DNA from: Betaproteobacteria bacterium
Lineage (GTDB): Bacteria; Pseudomonadota; Gammaproteobacteria; Burkholderiales; Rhodocyclaceae
Assembly (NCBI GenBank): GCA_012026885.1
Contig: VEPL01000025.1
Span: forward strand, 296,595-360,594
Reading direction: 5' to 3'
DNA length: 64,000 nucleotides
The notes beneath the pieces were generated by a model. It did not search any database, was not told the origin of the DNA, and saw only the letters and a list, made by a program, of their open reading frames with translations. Positions 1 to 10,397 of the stretch are shown here, in pieces (positions within the stretch are counted from its first letter, which is position 1; each line of letters opens with the position of its first letter). Position numbers and translations under genes: made by a program.

Positions 1-465
1 GAAGAACTTGGTGCAGCGGGCGGCGGCGATCAGGCCGCACTGGTAGCCGGCGCAGGAGGCCTGGCTGGACAAGGCATCCATGCTCTGGGCGCGCGAGATG
101 CGCGGCAGCAGTTCCAGCGAAAAGGCGGTGATCCGGCGTGCGTTGAGGGCGGCCAGGCGCGCCTTGTCCTCGAAGGGCCGGAGCAGTCCGATGAGCACCG
201 ACCCCTCGGGGATGGCCGCGATTTCTTCGGGCAACGGCGGCGTCACGCGCAGGATCAGCCCGGCCGTGCCGTAGGCCTCGGGAATGCCGTCGACGAGCGT
301 AACGCCGGCGTAGTCCGAGTCGAGGAAATGGCTTTCGGTGCCGGCGCTCTGCTCCATGCGCAGGACTGCGCCCAGCGCGGCAAATTTCTTGGCCGTTTCG
401 GGAACCAGGGCGACCCGGTGTTCACCGGGCGCACGCTCGCGGGAAACCGCGATAGTGAGCGGCAT
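1..465 (-). CDS. pntA: NAD(P) transhydrogenase subunit alpha, N-terminal part (partial)
   Basis: The first 155 codons are in the window; the 3' end runs off its left edge. PntA carries the NAD(H)-binding domain of the proton-translocating transhydrogenase, which exchanges reducing equivalents between NADH and NADP. The start reads MPLTIAVSRERAPGEHR, the usual PntA/alanine-dehydrogenase-type opening, and SRAQSMDALSSQA near residue 125 is a family hallmark. GGAG lies about 9 bases before the ATG. It is downstream of aceK on the same strand and near two isocitrate dehydrogenases, consistent with a role in NADPH balance. Identity is confident; whether the rest of the gene is intact cannot be seen. 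Confidence 0.9.
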   Translation of the reverse strand, partial: MPLTIAVSRERAPGEHRVALVPETAKKFAALGAVLRMEQSAGTESHFLDSDYAGVTLVDGIPEAYGTAGLILRVTPPLPEEIAAIPEGSVLIGLLRPFEDKARLAALNARRITAFSLELLPRISRAQSMDALSSQASCAGYQCGLIAAARCTKFF

Positions 466-561
466 GCTGTGATCTCCAGAGATTTTTTCGTTCGATTCTG
501 CCCGGGGGCGGGCCGTGCGGTTAGGCGTTCCCCCCTAACCTGTCGGGCGGGCGAGCATAGC

Positions 562-2325
562 CTAAGCCGGCTGATTGCAGAAGCGCAGTTCCTGCGGGTA
601 GGGAAAGAAATCTTCGACATGGCCGCTGCGGATCTTCTCCTGCGCATCCTGCCAGAACCCCGGCTGCAGCAGGTCCTTGTGGTGCTTCATGAAGAGCTTG
701 CGCACCTGCGGCGAGCCGAGCAGGAAGGTGGCGAATTCCTCCGGGAAGACGTCGCCGCGATTGACCGGATACCAGACCTCGCCCGACATCTCGGTCTCGA
801 AATCCGGTGCCGGCGGGATACTGCGGAAGTTGATGTCGGTCATGTATTCGATTTCGTCGTAGTCGTAGAAGACGACGCGGCCGTAGCGGGTGATGCCGAA
901 GTTCTTCCACAGCATGTCGCCCGGGAAGATGTTGGCCTGGGCCAGCTCGCGGATGGCGCTGCCGTACTCGCGGATCGCGTGCTCGAGGCCGTCGACGTTG
1001 TTGCTGCGGTCCATCCGATCGAGATGGATGTTCAGCGGTTCCATGCGCCGCTCGATATACACGTGCTTGATGATCAGCTGGTCGCCGTCGATCTCGAACT
1101 TGGAAGGGGCCAGCGTGCGCAGTTCCTCGAGTACCTCTGCGTCGAAGCGGTCGAGCGGGAAAAGGACGTTGGAGAACTCCAGGGTGTCGGCCATGCGGCC
1201 GACGCGGTCGACCTGCTTGACCAGCATGAACTTGCGTTTGACCGTGGCCTGGTCCATTTCCTTCGAGCTGCCGAAGACATCCTTGATGATCTTGAAGACG
1301 TAGGGATAGGAGGGCAGCGTAAAGACGAGCATGACCAGGCCGCGGATGCCGGGAGCCATGGTGAACTGGTCTTCGGAATGGTGCAGGTGGTAGATGAGAT
1401 CGCGGAAGAACATCGTCTTCCCCTGCTTGCCTAGCCCGAGCATGATGTAGATCTCCGAGCGCGGCTTGTTGGGCATGATCGAGCGCAGGAACTGGACGTA
1501 GCCCGACGGGACTTCCATGTCCGCCATGAAATAGGCGCGCGACAGGGAGAAAAGGAGGCCGATGCGCCAGGCGTCGAGCAGTATGGTGTCGAGGTAGAGG
1601 CGACCTTCGTCATCGTGGAGCACGGGTACCGCGAACGGGTACTCGGTCGCGCCGTTGATCGCCTTGCCGATGATGTAGGCCGCCTTGTTGCGGTAGAAGG
1701 GCGAGCCGAGAACCTGTATCTGGAAATTGACCTCGCGCCGCGGCATGTCCTTGACGTGCTTGAGCACGGCCCCGTACACGCGCTCGACATCACGCTCGAG
1801 GTCGGCGAAAGGTCGTTGCCAGCGGAAATCTGCAACGATGGCGCGAATCGCGCCGCGCAGGCCGTCGTCGTTGGCGTAGTAGCTGCGGTAGGTCGGGTCG
1901 CTGTCGGCCTCGAGGTTTTCGGTGGAGATGGTCGGCCGGACGAAAATGAAATCGTTGTGGAAATAGGTGCGGTGCAGGATCTTCGTCGTTACCGAATTGA
2001 AGAAGGTTTCCGCCAGCTCCGGCTGCTTGTGGTTGAGCAGCAGGCCGATGTAGAGCAGCTTGACCTGTTGCCAGGTGGCATCGTCGACGTTCTGTGCATC
2101 GAACTCGTGCTTGAGGCGCACGACACATTCATCGACGCGGTCATCGTAGAAGCGGATGCGCTCCTTGACCGCCTTGTGCACGCCCAGCCAGTCGGCGTTC
2201 TCGAAGCGCGTTTTTGCGTCGCGGCAGGTCTGGCGGAACAGGGTGTAGTGCTTGTTGAAGCCCTGGATCATCGCCAGGGCGATCTGGTGGGCGTTGGTGC
2301 CGTACAGGCCGACCGAAATTTTCAT
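562..2325 (-). CDS. aceK: Isocitrate dehydrogenase kinase/phosphatase
   Basis: AceK is a bifunctional enzyme that phosphorylates and dephosphorylates the active-site serine of dimeric NADP-isocitrate dehydrogenase, sending isocitrate to the glyoxylate bypass during growth on acetate. The 587-residue product has the full usual length. The segment APGIRGLVMLVFTLPSYPYV (around residue 320) and the following VFKIIKD belong to the conserved ATP-binding region. I chose the ATG giving MKISVGLYG; an upstream in-frame ATG at 2361 would add 12 unconserved residues. It is divergent from the monomeric isocitrate dehydrogenase gene (144-bp gap) and lies about 2.5 kb from the dimeric one, its expected substrate. 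Confidence 0.95.
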   Translation of the reverse strand: MKISVGLYGTNAHQIALAMIQGFNKHYTLFRQTCRDAKTRFENADWLGVHKAVKERIRFYDDRVDECVVRLKHEFDAQNVDDATWQQVKLLYIGLLLNHKQPELAETFFNSVTTKILHRTYFHNDFIFVRPTISTENLEADSDPTYRSYYANDDGLRGAIRAIVADFRWQRPFADLERDVERVYGAVLKHVKDMPRREVNFQIQVLGSPFYRNKAAYIIGKAINGATEYPFAVPVLHDDEGRLYLDTILLDAWRIGLLFSLSRAYFMADMEVPSGYVQFLRSIMPNKPRSEIYIMLGLGKQGKTMFFRDLIYHLHHSEDQFTMAPGIRGLVMLVFTLPSYPYVFKIIKDVFGSSKEMDQATVKRKFMLVKQVDRVGRMADTLEFSNVLFPLDRFDAEVLEELRTLAPSKFEIDGDQLIIKHVYIERRMEPLNIHLDRMDRSNNVDGLEHAIREYGSAIRELAQANIFPGDMLWKNFGITRYGRVVFYDYDEIEYMTDINFRSIPPAPDFETEMSGEVWYPVNRGDVFPEEFATFLLGSPQVRKLFMKHHKDLLQPGFWQDAQEKIRSGHVEDFFPYPQELRFCNQPA

Positions 2326-2469
2326 CGGTTTCTCTCCGCGTTCTGCAGCCAATCTTAGCATTGCAGCATGGCAATTGCCCCGCCGGGAGCGCCCGGTACT
2401 TTGTAAGCGTGATGCAAGCGGAGGTGTGTAAAATTATAGGTTTCCGATCAAACCAACCGAGGGGGTAGC

Positions 2470-4707
<2,238 letters not shown>

Positions 4708-4724
4708 CGTCGCGGATCCGGATG

Positions 4725-4760
4725 GCCCGGCAGGCCCGAGAAGGGTTTGCCGGGCTTTTT
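4725..4760 (+). terminator. Rho-independent terminator of the monomeric icd gene
   Basis: GCCCGGCA (4725-4732) pairs with TGCCGGGC (4748-4755). Inside, two G-U pairs and CCC/GGG continue the stem to a GAGAA loop. A five-T run follows. This separates the two isocitrate dehydrogenase genes. Confidence 0.85.
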
Positions 4761-4787
4761 CGTTAACGCCGCCGATGTGGCGGACGA

Positions 4788-4817
4788 CTGACACCCACCC
4801 TGCTTTTCCCTCATAAT
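4788..4817 (+). promoter_or_regulatory. Probable sigma70 promoter of the dimeric icd gene
   Basis: CTGACA (4788-4793), an 18-base spacer and CATAAT (4812-4817) resemble a sigma70 promoter. The leader downstream contains a 7-bp hairpin, CTGCCGC/GCGGCAG at 4840-4858. Assigned by eye. Confidence 0.45.
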
Positions 4818-4896
4818 GGCCCTTGCTGCAAGGCATGGCCTGCCGCGGGAGGCGGCAGAGCCCGGGATCGTCCGATAACAACTCAGGAGAGTGGAT

Positions 4897-6138
4897 ATGG
4901 CATCGCACATCAAGGTTCCGCAAGGTGGTTCGAAAATCGTCCCGGGGCAGGCGATCCCGGACAACCCGATCATCCCGTTCATCGAAGGCGACGGCATCGG
5001 CATCGACATCACGCCGGTGATGATCAAGGTCATCGATGCGGCAGTCGCCAATGCCTACGGCGGCAAGAAGAAGATCCACTGGATGGAGGTCTATGCCGGC
5101 GAGAAATCGACCCGCATCTACGGCCCGGACGAATGGCTGCCGAAGGAAACCTTCGATGCGCTCAAGGAATACTCGGTGTCGATCAAGGGACCGATGACGA
5201 CGCCGGTCGGCGGCGGCATCCGCTCGCTGAACGTCGCGCTGCGCCAGGAGCTCGACCTCTACCAGTGCGTCCGTCCGGTGCAGTATTTCAAGGGCGTGCC
5301 GTCGCCGCTCAAGCACCCGGAACTGACCAACATGGTCATCTTCCGCGAGAACACCGAGGACATCTACGCCGGCGTCGAGTGGGCGGCCAATACCGAGCAG
5401 GTGAAGAAGGTGGTCGATTTCCTGCAGAAGGAAATGGGCGTCAGGAAGATCCGCTTCCCGGAATCATCCGGCATCGGCATCAAGCCGGTGTCGATCGAAG
5501 GGACGCAGCGTCTGGTCCGTGCCGCGATCCGCTATGCGATCGACAACGACCGCAAGTCGGTGACGATCGTGCACAAGGGCAACATCATGAAATTCACCGA
5601 AGGCCTCTTCCGTGACACTGCCTACAAGCTGGCGCAGGAGGAGTTCGGCGCCCAGCCGATCGACGGGGGCCCGTGGTGCCATTTCACCAACCCTAAGAGC
5701 GGCCGCGAGATCACCATCAAGGACTCCATCGCCGATGCCTTCCTGCAGCAGATCCTGCTCCGTCCGGCGGAATACGACGTGATTGCGACCACCAACCTGA
5801 ACGGCGACTACATCTCCGACGCGCTGGCCGCGCAGGTCGGTGGCATCGGTATCGCCCCGGGCGCCAATATCTCCGACCAGTATGCCTGCTTCGAGGCAAC
5901 GCACGGAACAGCCCCGAAGTATGCCGGCCTCGACAAGGTCAACCCGGGCTCGCTGATCCTCTCCGCCGAGATGATGCTGCGCCACCTCGGCTGGAAGGAA
6001 GCGGCAACCCTGGTCATCAAGGCGATGGAAGCCGCCATCGGCGACAAGGTCGTGACCTACGACTTCGCCCGTCTGATGGAAGGGGCGACCGAGGTGTCGT
6101 GTTCCGAGTTCGGCGACGCGATGATCGCGCGCATGTGA
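4897..6138 (+). CDS. icd: Dimeric NADP-dependent isocitrate dehydrogenase
   Basis: E. coli-type homodimeric enzyme of the TCA cycle, 413 residues, the usual length. The motif [20 protein letters not shown] contains the serine that AceK phosphorylates in E. coli (Ser113), so this copy is the expected AceK substrate. [19 protein letters not shown] is the conserved metal and substrate-binding region. AGGAG sits 8 bases before the ATG at 4897; a GTG two codons upstream is less likely. Having this gene directly behind the monomeric isozyme gives the cell one phosphorylation-controlled and one presumably uncontrolled enzyme. Confidence 0.96.
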   Translation: MASHIKVPQGGSKIVPGQAIPDNPIIPFIEGDGIGIDITPVMIKVIDAAVANAYGGKKKIHWMEVYAGEKSTRIYGPDEWLPKETFDALKEYSVSIKGPMTTPVGGGIRSLNVALRQELDLYQCVRPVQYFKGVPSPLKHPELTNMVIFRENTEDIYAGVEWAANTEQVKKVVDFLQKEMGVRKIRFPESSGIGIKPVSIEGTQRLVRAAIRYAIDNDRKSVTIVHKGNIMKFTEGLFRDTAYKLAQEEFGAQPIDGGPWCHFTNPKSGREITIKDSIADAFLQQILLRPAEYDVIATTNLNGDYISDALAAQVGGIGIAPGANISDQYACFEATHGTAPKYAGLDKVNPGSLILSAEMMLRHLGWKEAATLVIKAMEAAIGDKVVTYDFARLMEGATEVSCSEFGDAMIARM

Positions 6139-6161
6139 ACCTCCGTCTCTTGTGATTGAGC

Positions 6162-6186
6162 GAGCCCTCCGCGCGGGGGGCTCTTT
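6162..6186 (+). terminator. Terminator of the dimeric icd gene
   Basis: GAGCCCTCC (6162-6170) pairs with GGGGGGCTC (6175-6183), including one G-U pair, around a GCGC loop, followed by TTT. It overlaps the region where murI could start, which argues against the upstream TTG at 6156 as the murI start. Confidence 0.7.
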
Positions 6187-6200
6187 CCCCGGTCATCCGT

Positions 6201-6983
6201 TTGAACCACCAACCGATCGCTGTCTTCGACTCGGGCCTCGGCGGCCTGACCGTCTTGCATGCCTTGCGCGGTCGACTGCCGCACGAGGACTTTTTCTATT
6301 TCGCCGATACCCGCTTCCTCCCATACGGCGACCGGCCGGAGTCCTTCCTGCGCGAACGCGGCGTCGCCATAGCCCATGCGCTGGCGGCGCGCGGGTCCAA
6401 GGCGCTGGTGGTGGCGTGCAATACGGCAACCGCTGCGGCAGCTGAGGCCATCCGCGCCGCCACACACATCCCGGTCGTCGCGCTCGAGCCGGGGGTCAAG
6501 CCGGCCGTGGCACTGACCCGGTCCGGCGTCGTCGGCGTGCTGGCGACGACGCGTACGCTGGAAAGCGAACGTTTCCGCCGCCTTGTCGCGGAACACGGCA
6601 ACGGCCGCCGGGTGTTGGCCCAGCCCTGCCCGGGGCTGGCCGAGGCGATCGAGAACGACGGTGCCGAAAGCGCGCAGGCGGCCGCACTGCTGGACGATTA
6701 CGTGGCGCCGCTGGCGGCTGCCGGCGCCGATGTCGTGGTACTCGGCTGCACGCACTACCCGTGGGTTGCGGAAGCGATTGCCCGGCGCATGCCGCCCGGC
6801 ACGACCCTGCTCGATACCGGCGAAGCGGTGGCACGCCAACTCGAACGCCTGCTCGCGGCCGGCAACCTGCTGGGAGGGTCGGGACGCCTGAGCGTGGCGA
6901 CCAGCGGTGCGCCGGCGGCCGTCGCTGCCACGGTCGACCGCCTGTGGGGCCGGCATTTGCCCGTCGACCACTGGGAGCCCTGA
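6201..6983 (+). CDS. murI: Glutamate racemase
   Basis: Makes D-glutamate for peptidoglycan by cofactor-independent racemisation using two cysteines. Both catalytic motifs are visible: ACNTAT around residue 70 and GCTHYP around residue 182, along with the N-terminal VFDSGLGGLTVL. Length is 260 residues from a TTG at 6201, typical for the family. There is no ATG or GTG near the conserved start. The other in-frame TTG (6156) lies before the icd terminator hairpin, so I prefer 6201, though no clear ribosome site supports either. The CoA-transferase gene begins two bases after the stop, so the two are probably co-transcribed. Confidence 0.93.
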   Translation: MNHQPIAVFDSGLGGLTVLHALRGRLPHEDFFYFADTRFLPYGDRPESFLRERGVAIAHALAARGSKALVVACNTATAAAAEAIRAATHIPVVALEPGVKPAVALTRSGVVGVLATTRTLESERFRRLVAEHGNGRRVLAQPCPGLAEAIENDGAESAQAAALLDDYVAPLAAAGADVVVLGCTHYPWVAEAIARRMPPGTTLLDTGEAVARQLERLLAAGNLLGGSGRLSVATSGAPAAVAATVDRLWGRHLPVDHWEP

Positions 6984-6984
6984 G

Positions 6985-8184
6985 ATGAGCGAAGCACCGA
7001 AACCCCTGTCCGGCCTCAAGGTGGTCGAGCTCGGCACGCTGATCGCCGGCCCGTTCTGCGCCCGTATCCTGGCCGAGTTCGGCGCCGAGGTCGTCAAGGT
7101 CGAGTCGCCCGATGGCGGCGATCCGTTGCGCAAGTGGCGCAAGCTGTACGAAGGCACTTCCCTCTGGTGGTATGTGCAGGCGCGCAACAAGCAATCGGTG
7201 ACCGCCAATCTCAAGCACCCGGAAGGCCGCGAGTTCGTCCGTCGCCTGATCGCCGGGGCAGACATCCTGGTCGAGAATTTCCGTCCCGGTGTTCTGGAGA
7301 AGCTCGGGCTCGGCTGGGAAGCGCTCAGGGCGGACAATCCCGGGCTGGTCATGGTGCGCCTTTCCGGGTTCGGGCAGACGGGGCCGTACAAGGACCAGCC
7401 GGGCTTCGGCGCGGTCGGCGAATCGATGGGCGCCTTGCGCTACGGGACCGGTTTTCCCGACCGGCCGCCGGTGCGCACCGGCATCTCCATCGGCGACTCG
7501 ATCGCCGCCTTGTGGGGCGCCGTCGGCGCCCTGATGGCGCTGCGCCACCGGGAGGTCAACGGCGGCGCCGGGCAGGTGGTCGATGTCGCGCTCTACGAGG
7601 CGGTGTTCGCGATGATGGAATCGCTGGTGCCGGAATTCGATGTCTTCGGTTTCGTGCGCGAGCGTACAGGCAACATCATGCCCGGCATCACGCCGTCGAA
7701 TACGCACACCACGCGCGATGGCAAGCACATCACGATCGGCGCCAACGGCGACGCGATTTTCCGCCGCTTCATGCACACCATCGGACGCGACGACCTCGCC
7801 AACGATCCGACGCTGGCCGACAATGCCGGGCGCGATGCCCGCCGCGACGAGATTTACGCGCTGATCGATGCCTGGTGCCGCGAGCACGACGAGGCTGAAG
7901 TGCTGCAACTGCTGGCCGCCGCCGAGGTTCCTTCGTCGCGCGTCTATTCGGCGGTCGACATGTTCGCCGACCCGCAATTCCTTGCGCGCGAAATGCTCCT
8001 CTCGGCGCGCCTGCCGGACGGCACAGCCTGTCGCATGCCGGGCATCGTCCCCAAGCTGTCGCTGACGCCGGGCAGCGCCGATTCGATCGGCCCCGACCTG
8101 GGCGCGCATACCGACGCGGTACTGGCCGGGCTTGGCTACGATGCGGAGGGCATCGCGGCGCTGCGCGCGGCCGGTGCGGTCTGA
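6985..8184 (+). CDS. CaiB/BaiF (class III) CoA-transferase
   Basis: A 399-residue family III CoA-transferase, an enzyme class that moves CoA between carboxylic acids via an aspartyl-CoA intermediate. Visible signatures are LSGLKVVELGTLIAGPFCAR at the N-terminus, NRPGVLEKLGLG-type sequence (here FRPGVLEKLGLGWEAL), GFGQTGPYKDQPGFGAVGES, and GQVVDVALYEAVFAMMESL. The start is the ATG right after the murI stop. The acid substrate cannot be read from sequence, and the neighbour murI gives no pathway clue. Related proteins act on carnitine, oxalate/formate, mesaconate and aromatic succinates. The stop is one base from the convergent TonB-like gene. Confidence 0.88.
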   Translation: MSEAPKPLSGLKVVELGTLIAGPFCARILAEFGAEVVKVESPDGGDPLRKWRKLYEGTSLWWYVQARNKQSVTANLKHPEGREFVRRLIAGADILVENFRPGVLEKLGLGWEALRADNPGLVMVRLSGFGQTGPYKDQPGFGAVGESMGALRYGTGFPDRPPVRTGISIGDSIAALWGAVGALMALRHREVNGGAGQVVDVALYEAVFAMMESLVPEFDVFGFVRERTGNIMPGITPSNTHTTRDGKHITIGANGDAIFRRFMHTIGRDDLANDPTLADNAGRDARRDEIYALIDAWCREHDEAEVLQLLAAAEVPSSRVYSAVDMFADPQFLAREMLLSARLPDGTACRMPGIVPKLSLTPGSADSIGPDLGAHTDAVLAGLGYDAEGIAALRAAGAV

Positions 8185-8185
8185 T

Positions 8186-8728
8186 TCAGCGCAGGCGGAA
8201 GCGGACCGGCAGCAGGGCTTCGCGGGGTGCGTCGGCCGGCAGCGACTTCAACGAGCGGACCGCGCGCAGCGCCGCCTCGTCGAGCAGACGGTGGCCGCTG
8301 CTCTCCTCCAGACGGGCGGCGACGACCTGGCCCGACGGCGCGATGACGATGAGGACGAGCGCTTCGCCTTCGAGCCCGCGTGCAATCGCTTCGGGCGGGT
8401 AGAACTGGCCGGCATCGTTGAGCTTTTCGAGGTGGCGCCGAACCGTTTGCGTCCAGTTCGTTGCCTTCGGTGCTGGCTTGTCTCGCGGCTTTTCCGCAGC
8501 GGGTTTTGGCTTCGGCGCCGCCGGGGAGGTTGCGGGTTCGGGCATTTCCAGTGGTGGCGGCGGGGCCGGGACCGGCGGCGGGGTAGGTTCACGCAGCCGG
8601 GCCAGCAATGGTGGCGCTATCGGCTCTGCCGGTTCGCGCACGGCCAGCCCGTCGGCCAGGAATGGCAAGGCGTGCAGCGCGAGCGACAATGCCAAGGCGG
8701 CCAGCAGCCGGTAATCGGTCCGGGTCAT
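8186..8728 (-). CDS. TonB-family energy-transducer-like protein
   Basis: A 180-residue protein with TonB architecture. It has a short cytoplasmic N-terminus (MTRTDYR) and one membrane anchor (LLAALALSLALHALPFL). A long proline/lysine-rich periplasmic linker follows at residues 45-95, then a compact C-terminal TonB fold starting near residue 105 (FYPPEAIARGLEGEALVLIV) and ending in LLPVRFRLR. TonB couples the proton gradient to outer-membrane receptors. No exbB, exbD or receptor gene is nearby, so its partners must be elsewhere. I chose the ATG immediately before the membrane segment; an upstream in-frame start at 8800 would add 24 unlikely residues. It diverges from the ankyrin gene with a 38-bp gap. 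Confidence 0.75.
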   Translation of the reverse strand: MTRTDYRLLAALALSLALHALPFLADGLAVREPAEPIAPPLLARLREPTPPPVPAPPPPLEMPEPATSPAAPKPKPAAEKPRDKPAPKATNWTQTVRRHLEKLNDAGQFYPPEAIARGLEGEALVLIVIAPSGQVVAARLEESSGHRLLDEAALRAVRSLKSLPADAPREALLPVRFRLR

Positions 8729-8766
8729 GAGAAAATGCAGGCTGGCCGGCAAGGGGTGGAGCGTCG

Positions 8767-9783
8767 ATGAAGGCGGTTTGGGCAAGGCAACTGGGCGCAA
8801 TGATAATCGGGATGGCGCTCGCCTGGCCGGCGGCAGCGCAATTCTGGTCGCGCGATCCGGCGGCGCTGCCGACCCCGACGGCCTTCGTCAATGCGCTGGA
8901 ACTCGGCGACATCGCGCAAGCCCGCGCGTGGCTGGATGCCGGGCTGCCGCCCGACTTCATGGGCAGCCGCACCGGCAGCGGCCTGATGATCGGTGCCTGG
9001 GAGGGCAATATCGACCTGATGCGCCTGTTCATCTCGCGCGGTGCCGACATCAACCGCCTCAACGGCAACGGCGAATCCGCCCTGATCCTGGCGGCCTGGC
9101 GTGGGCACCTCCCGGCAGTCAAGTGGCTGATCGAGCGGGGTGCGCGCATCAATCCGCCGCCGCGCCAGTGGTCGCCGCTGCACTATGCGGTGTTCGCCGG
9201 CCACCGCGAGATTGCCGAATATCTGCTCGGCGAGGGGGCCGACATCAATGCCCTCAGCACCAACGGTTCCAGCGTCCTGATGATGGCGGTGTACGAAGGC
9301 CGCGAGGACATGGCCCGCCTGCTGCTCGAACGCGGGGCCGGCACCGGCGCCCGCAATGACTACGGCGACGGGGCGCTGGAATGGGCGATGCGCTACAACC
9401 ACCTCAACATTGCGCGCCTCGTCACCGATTCCGACCAGTACGCGGCGGCCGTCAGCCAGCCGAAGGAGATCTGGGGCGAGCCGCAGCGCTCGCTGCGCAT
9501 GTCGAAGGAACTCGAGGAGCTGATCGACATGCGGGAAAAGCTGGTCGAACGCGGCCAGCCGACCGAGGCGATCGACCGCCGCATCGCTTCCGAACGGGCG
9601 CGGCTGATGCGCACGGCCAGCGAGCGTCCGGTCGGACCGGCGCGGGCGGTCACGCTGGAGATCACGGCCAGCCGCAAGGCGCCGCAGGATCAGTCGGCGC
9701 GCATTGTCGACGACGGGCGCAAGCCCGCTGCGGCGAAAAAGACGCCGGACAAGCCGGCCAAGGGCAAGGAAAAGAAAAAGTAG
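8767..9783 (+). CDS. Exported ankyrin-repeat protein
   Basis: A 338-residue protein of unknown partner. Residues 1-26 look like a signal peptide (hydrophobic stretch MIIGMALAWPAAAQF), so it is probably periplasmic. From about residue 38 to 225 there are at least five ankyrin repeats: GNIDLMRLFISRGADINRLN, GHLPAVKWLIERGARIN, GHREIAEYLLGEGADIN, GREDMARLLLERGAGTG and a diverged copy. Ankyrin repeats bind other proteins. The C-terminal 110 residues are charged and end in a lysine-rich tail. It converges on the response regulator gene with a 5-bp gap. The function cannot be inferred beyond protein binding. Confidence 0.8.
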   Translation: MKAVWARQLGAMIIGMALAWPAAAQFWSRDPAALPTPTAFVNALELGDIAQARAWLDAGLPPDFMGSRTGSGLMIGAWEGNIDLMRLFISRGADINRLNGNGESALILAAWRGHLPAVKWLIERGARINPPPRQWSPLHYAVFAGHREIAEYLLGEGADINALSTNGSSVLMMAVYEGREDMARLLLERGAGTGARNDYGDGALEWAMRYNHLNIARLVTDSDQYAAAVSQPKEIWGEPQRSLRMSKELEELIDMREKLVERGQPTEAIDRRIASERARLMRTASERPVGPARAVTLEITASRKAPQDQSARIVDDGRKPAAAKKTPDKPAKGKEKKK

Positions 9784-9788
9784 GCCGG

Positions 9789-10397
9789 TCAGTCGACCGA
9801 CATGACCGCCTTGACGAGCTCGGCCAGGGTGCGTACGCCCATTTTCTCCATGACGCGGGCACGATGGGCTTCGACCGTCTTCATGCTGATGTCGAGTTCG
9901 TCGGCGATCTGCTTGTTGAGGCGGCCGGCGACGACCAGTTTCATCACCTCACGCTCGCGCTGGGTGAGTTGCTCCAGGCGGCTGGCGATGGCGTGGTCAC
10001 GCTGCTGGCGCGCAGCGATCTCCTTTTCAAGGGCGAGCGCGCGCTCGATGCGTTCGAGCAGGTCCTCGTCGTTGAAGGGCTTCTCGATGAAATCGCAGGC
10101 GCCGCGTTGCAGGGCGCTGACTGCCATCGGTACGTCGCCGTGGCCGGTGACGAAGATGATCGGCAGGTGCGAGCCGATGCTGTCCAGTTTTTCCTGCAGT
10201 TCGAGGCCGCTCATCTCGGGCATGCGCACGTCGAGGACGATGCAGCCGCGCAGGCTGCTGCGCCAGGCGGCGAGGAAGGCACCGGCGGAGTCGTAGCAGG
10301 CGACCTTGTAGCCTTCGGCCTCGAGCAGCCAGGACATCGAGTCGCGCATGGCCTCGTCGTCGTCGACGACATGGACGATCTGTTCCGGCGTCTTCAT
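9789..10397 (-). CDS. FixJ/DctR-type response regulator
   Basis: Two-component response regulator of 202 residues. The N-terminal receiver domain has the acidic pocket VDDDE at residues 10-14, the phospho-acceptor aspartate in VLDVRMPEMSG near residue 57, and the lysine in FIEKPF near residue 107. The C-terminal LuxR-type helix-turn-helix spans LTQREREVMKLVVAGRLNKQ and following residues. The ATG overlaps the sensor kinase stop by 4 bases (ATGA), so they are translationally coupled and form a cognate pair. Being last in the lrgA-lrgB-kinase operon, it may control that operon or nearby acetate genes (inference). Confidence 0.92.
   Translation of the reverse strand: MKTPEQIVHVVDDDEAMRDSMSWLLEAEGYKVACYDSAGAFLAAWRSSLRGCIVLDVRMPEMSGLELQEKLDSIGSHLPIIFVTGHGDVPMAVSALQRGACDFIEKPFNDEDLLERIERALALEKEIAARQQRDHAIASRLEQLTQREREVMKLVVAGRLNKQIADELDISMKTVEAHRARVMEKMGVRTLAELVKAVMSVD

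Noticed and set aside
519-540. GGTTAGG/CCTAACC hairpin in the aceK-pntA gap
   Set aside because: Only 7 bp with an 8-base loop and no T run on either side, so I cannot call it a terminator or operator.
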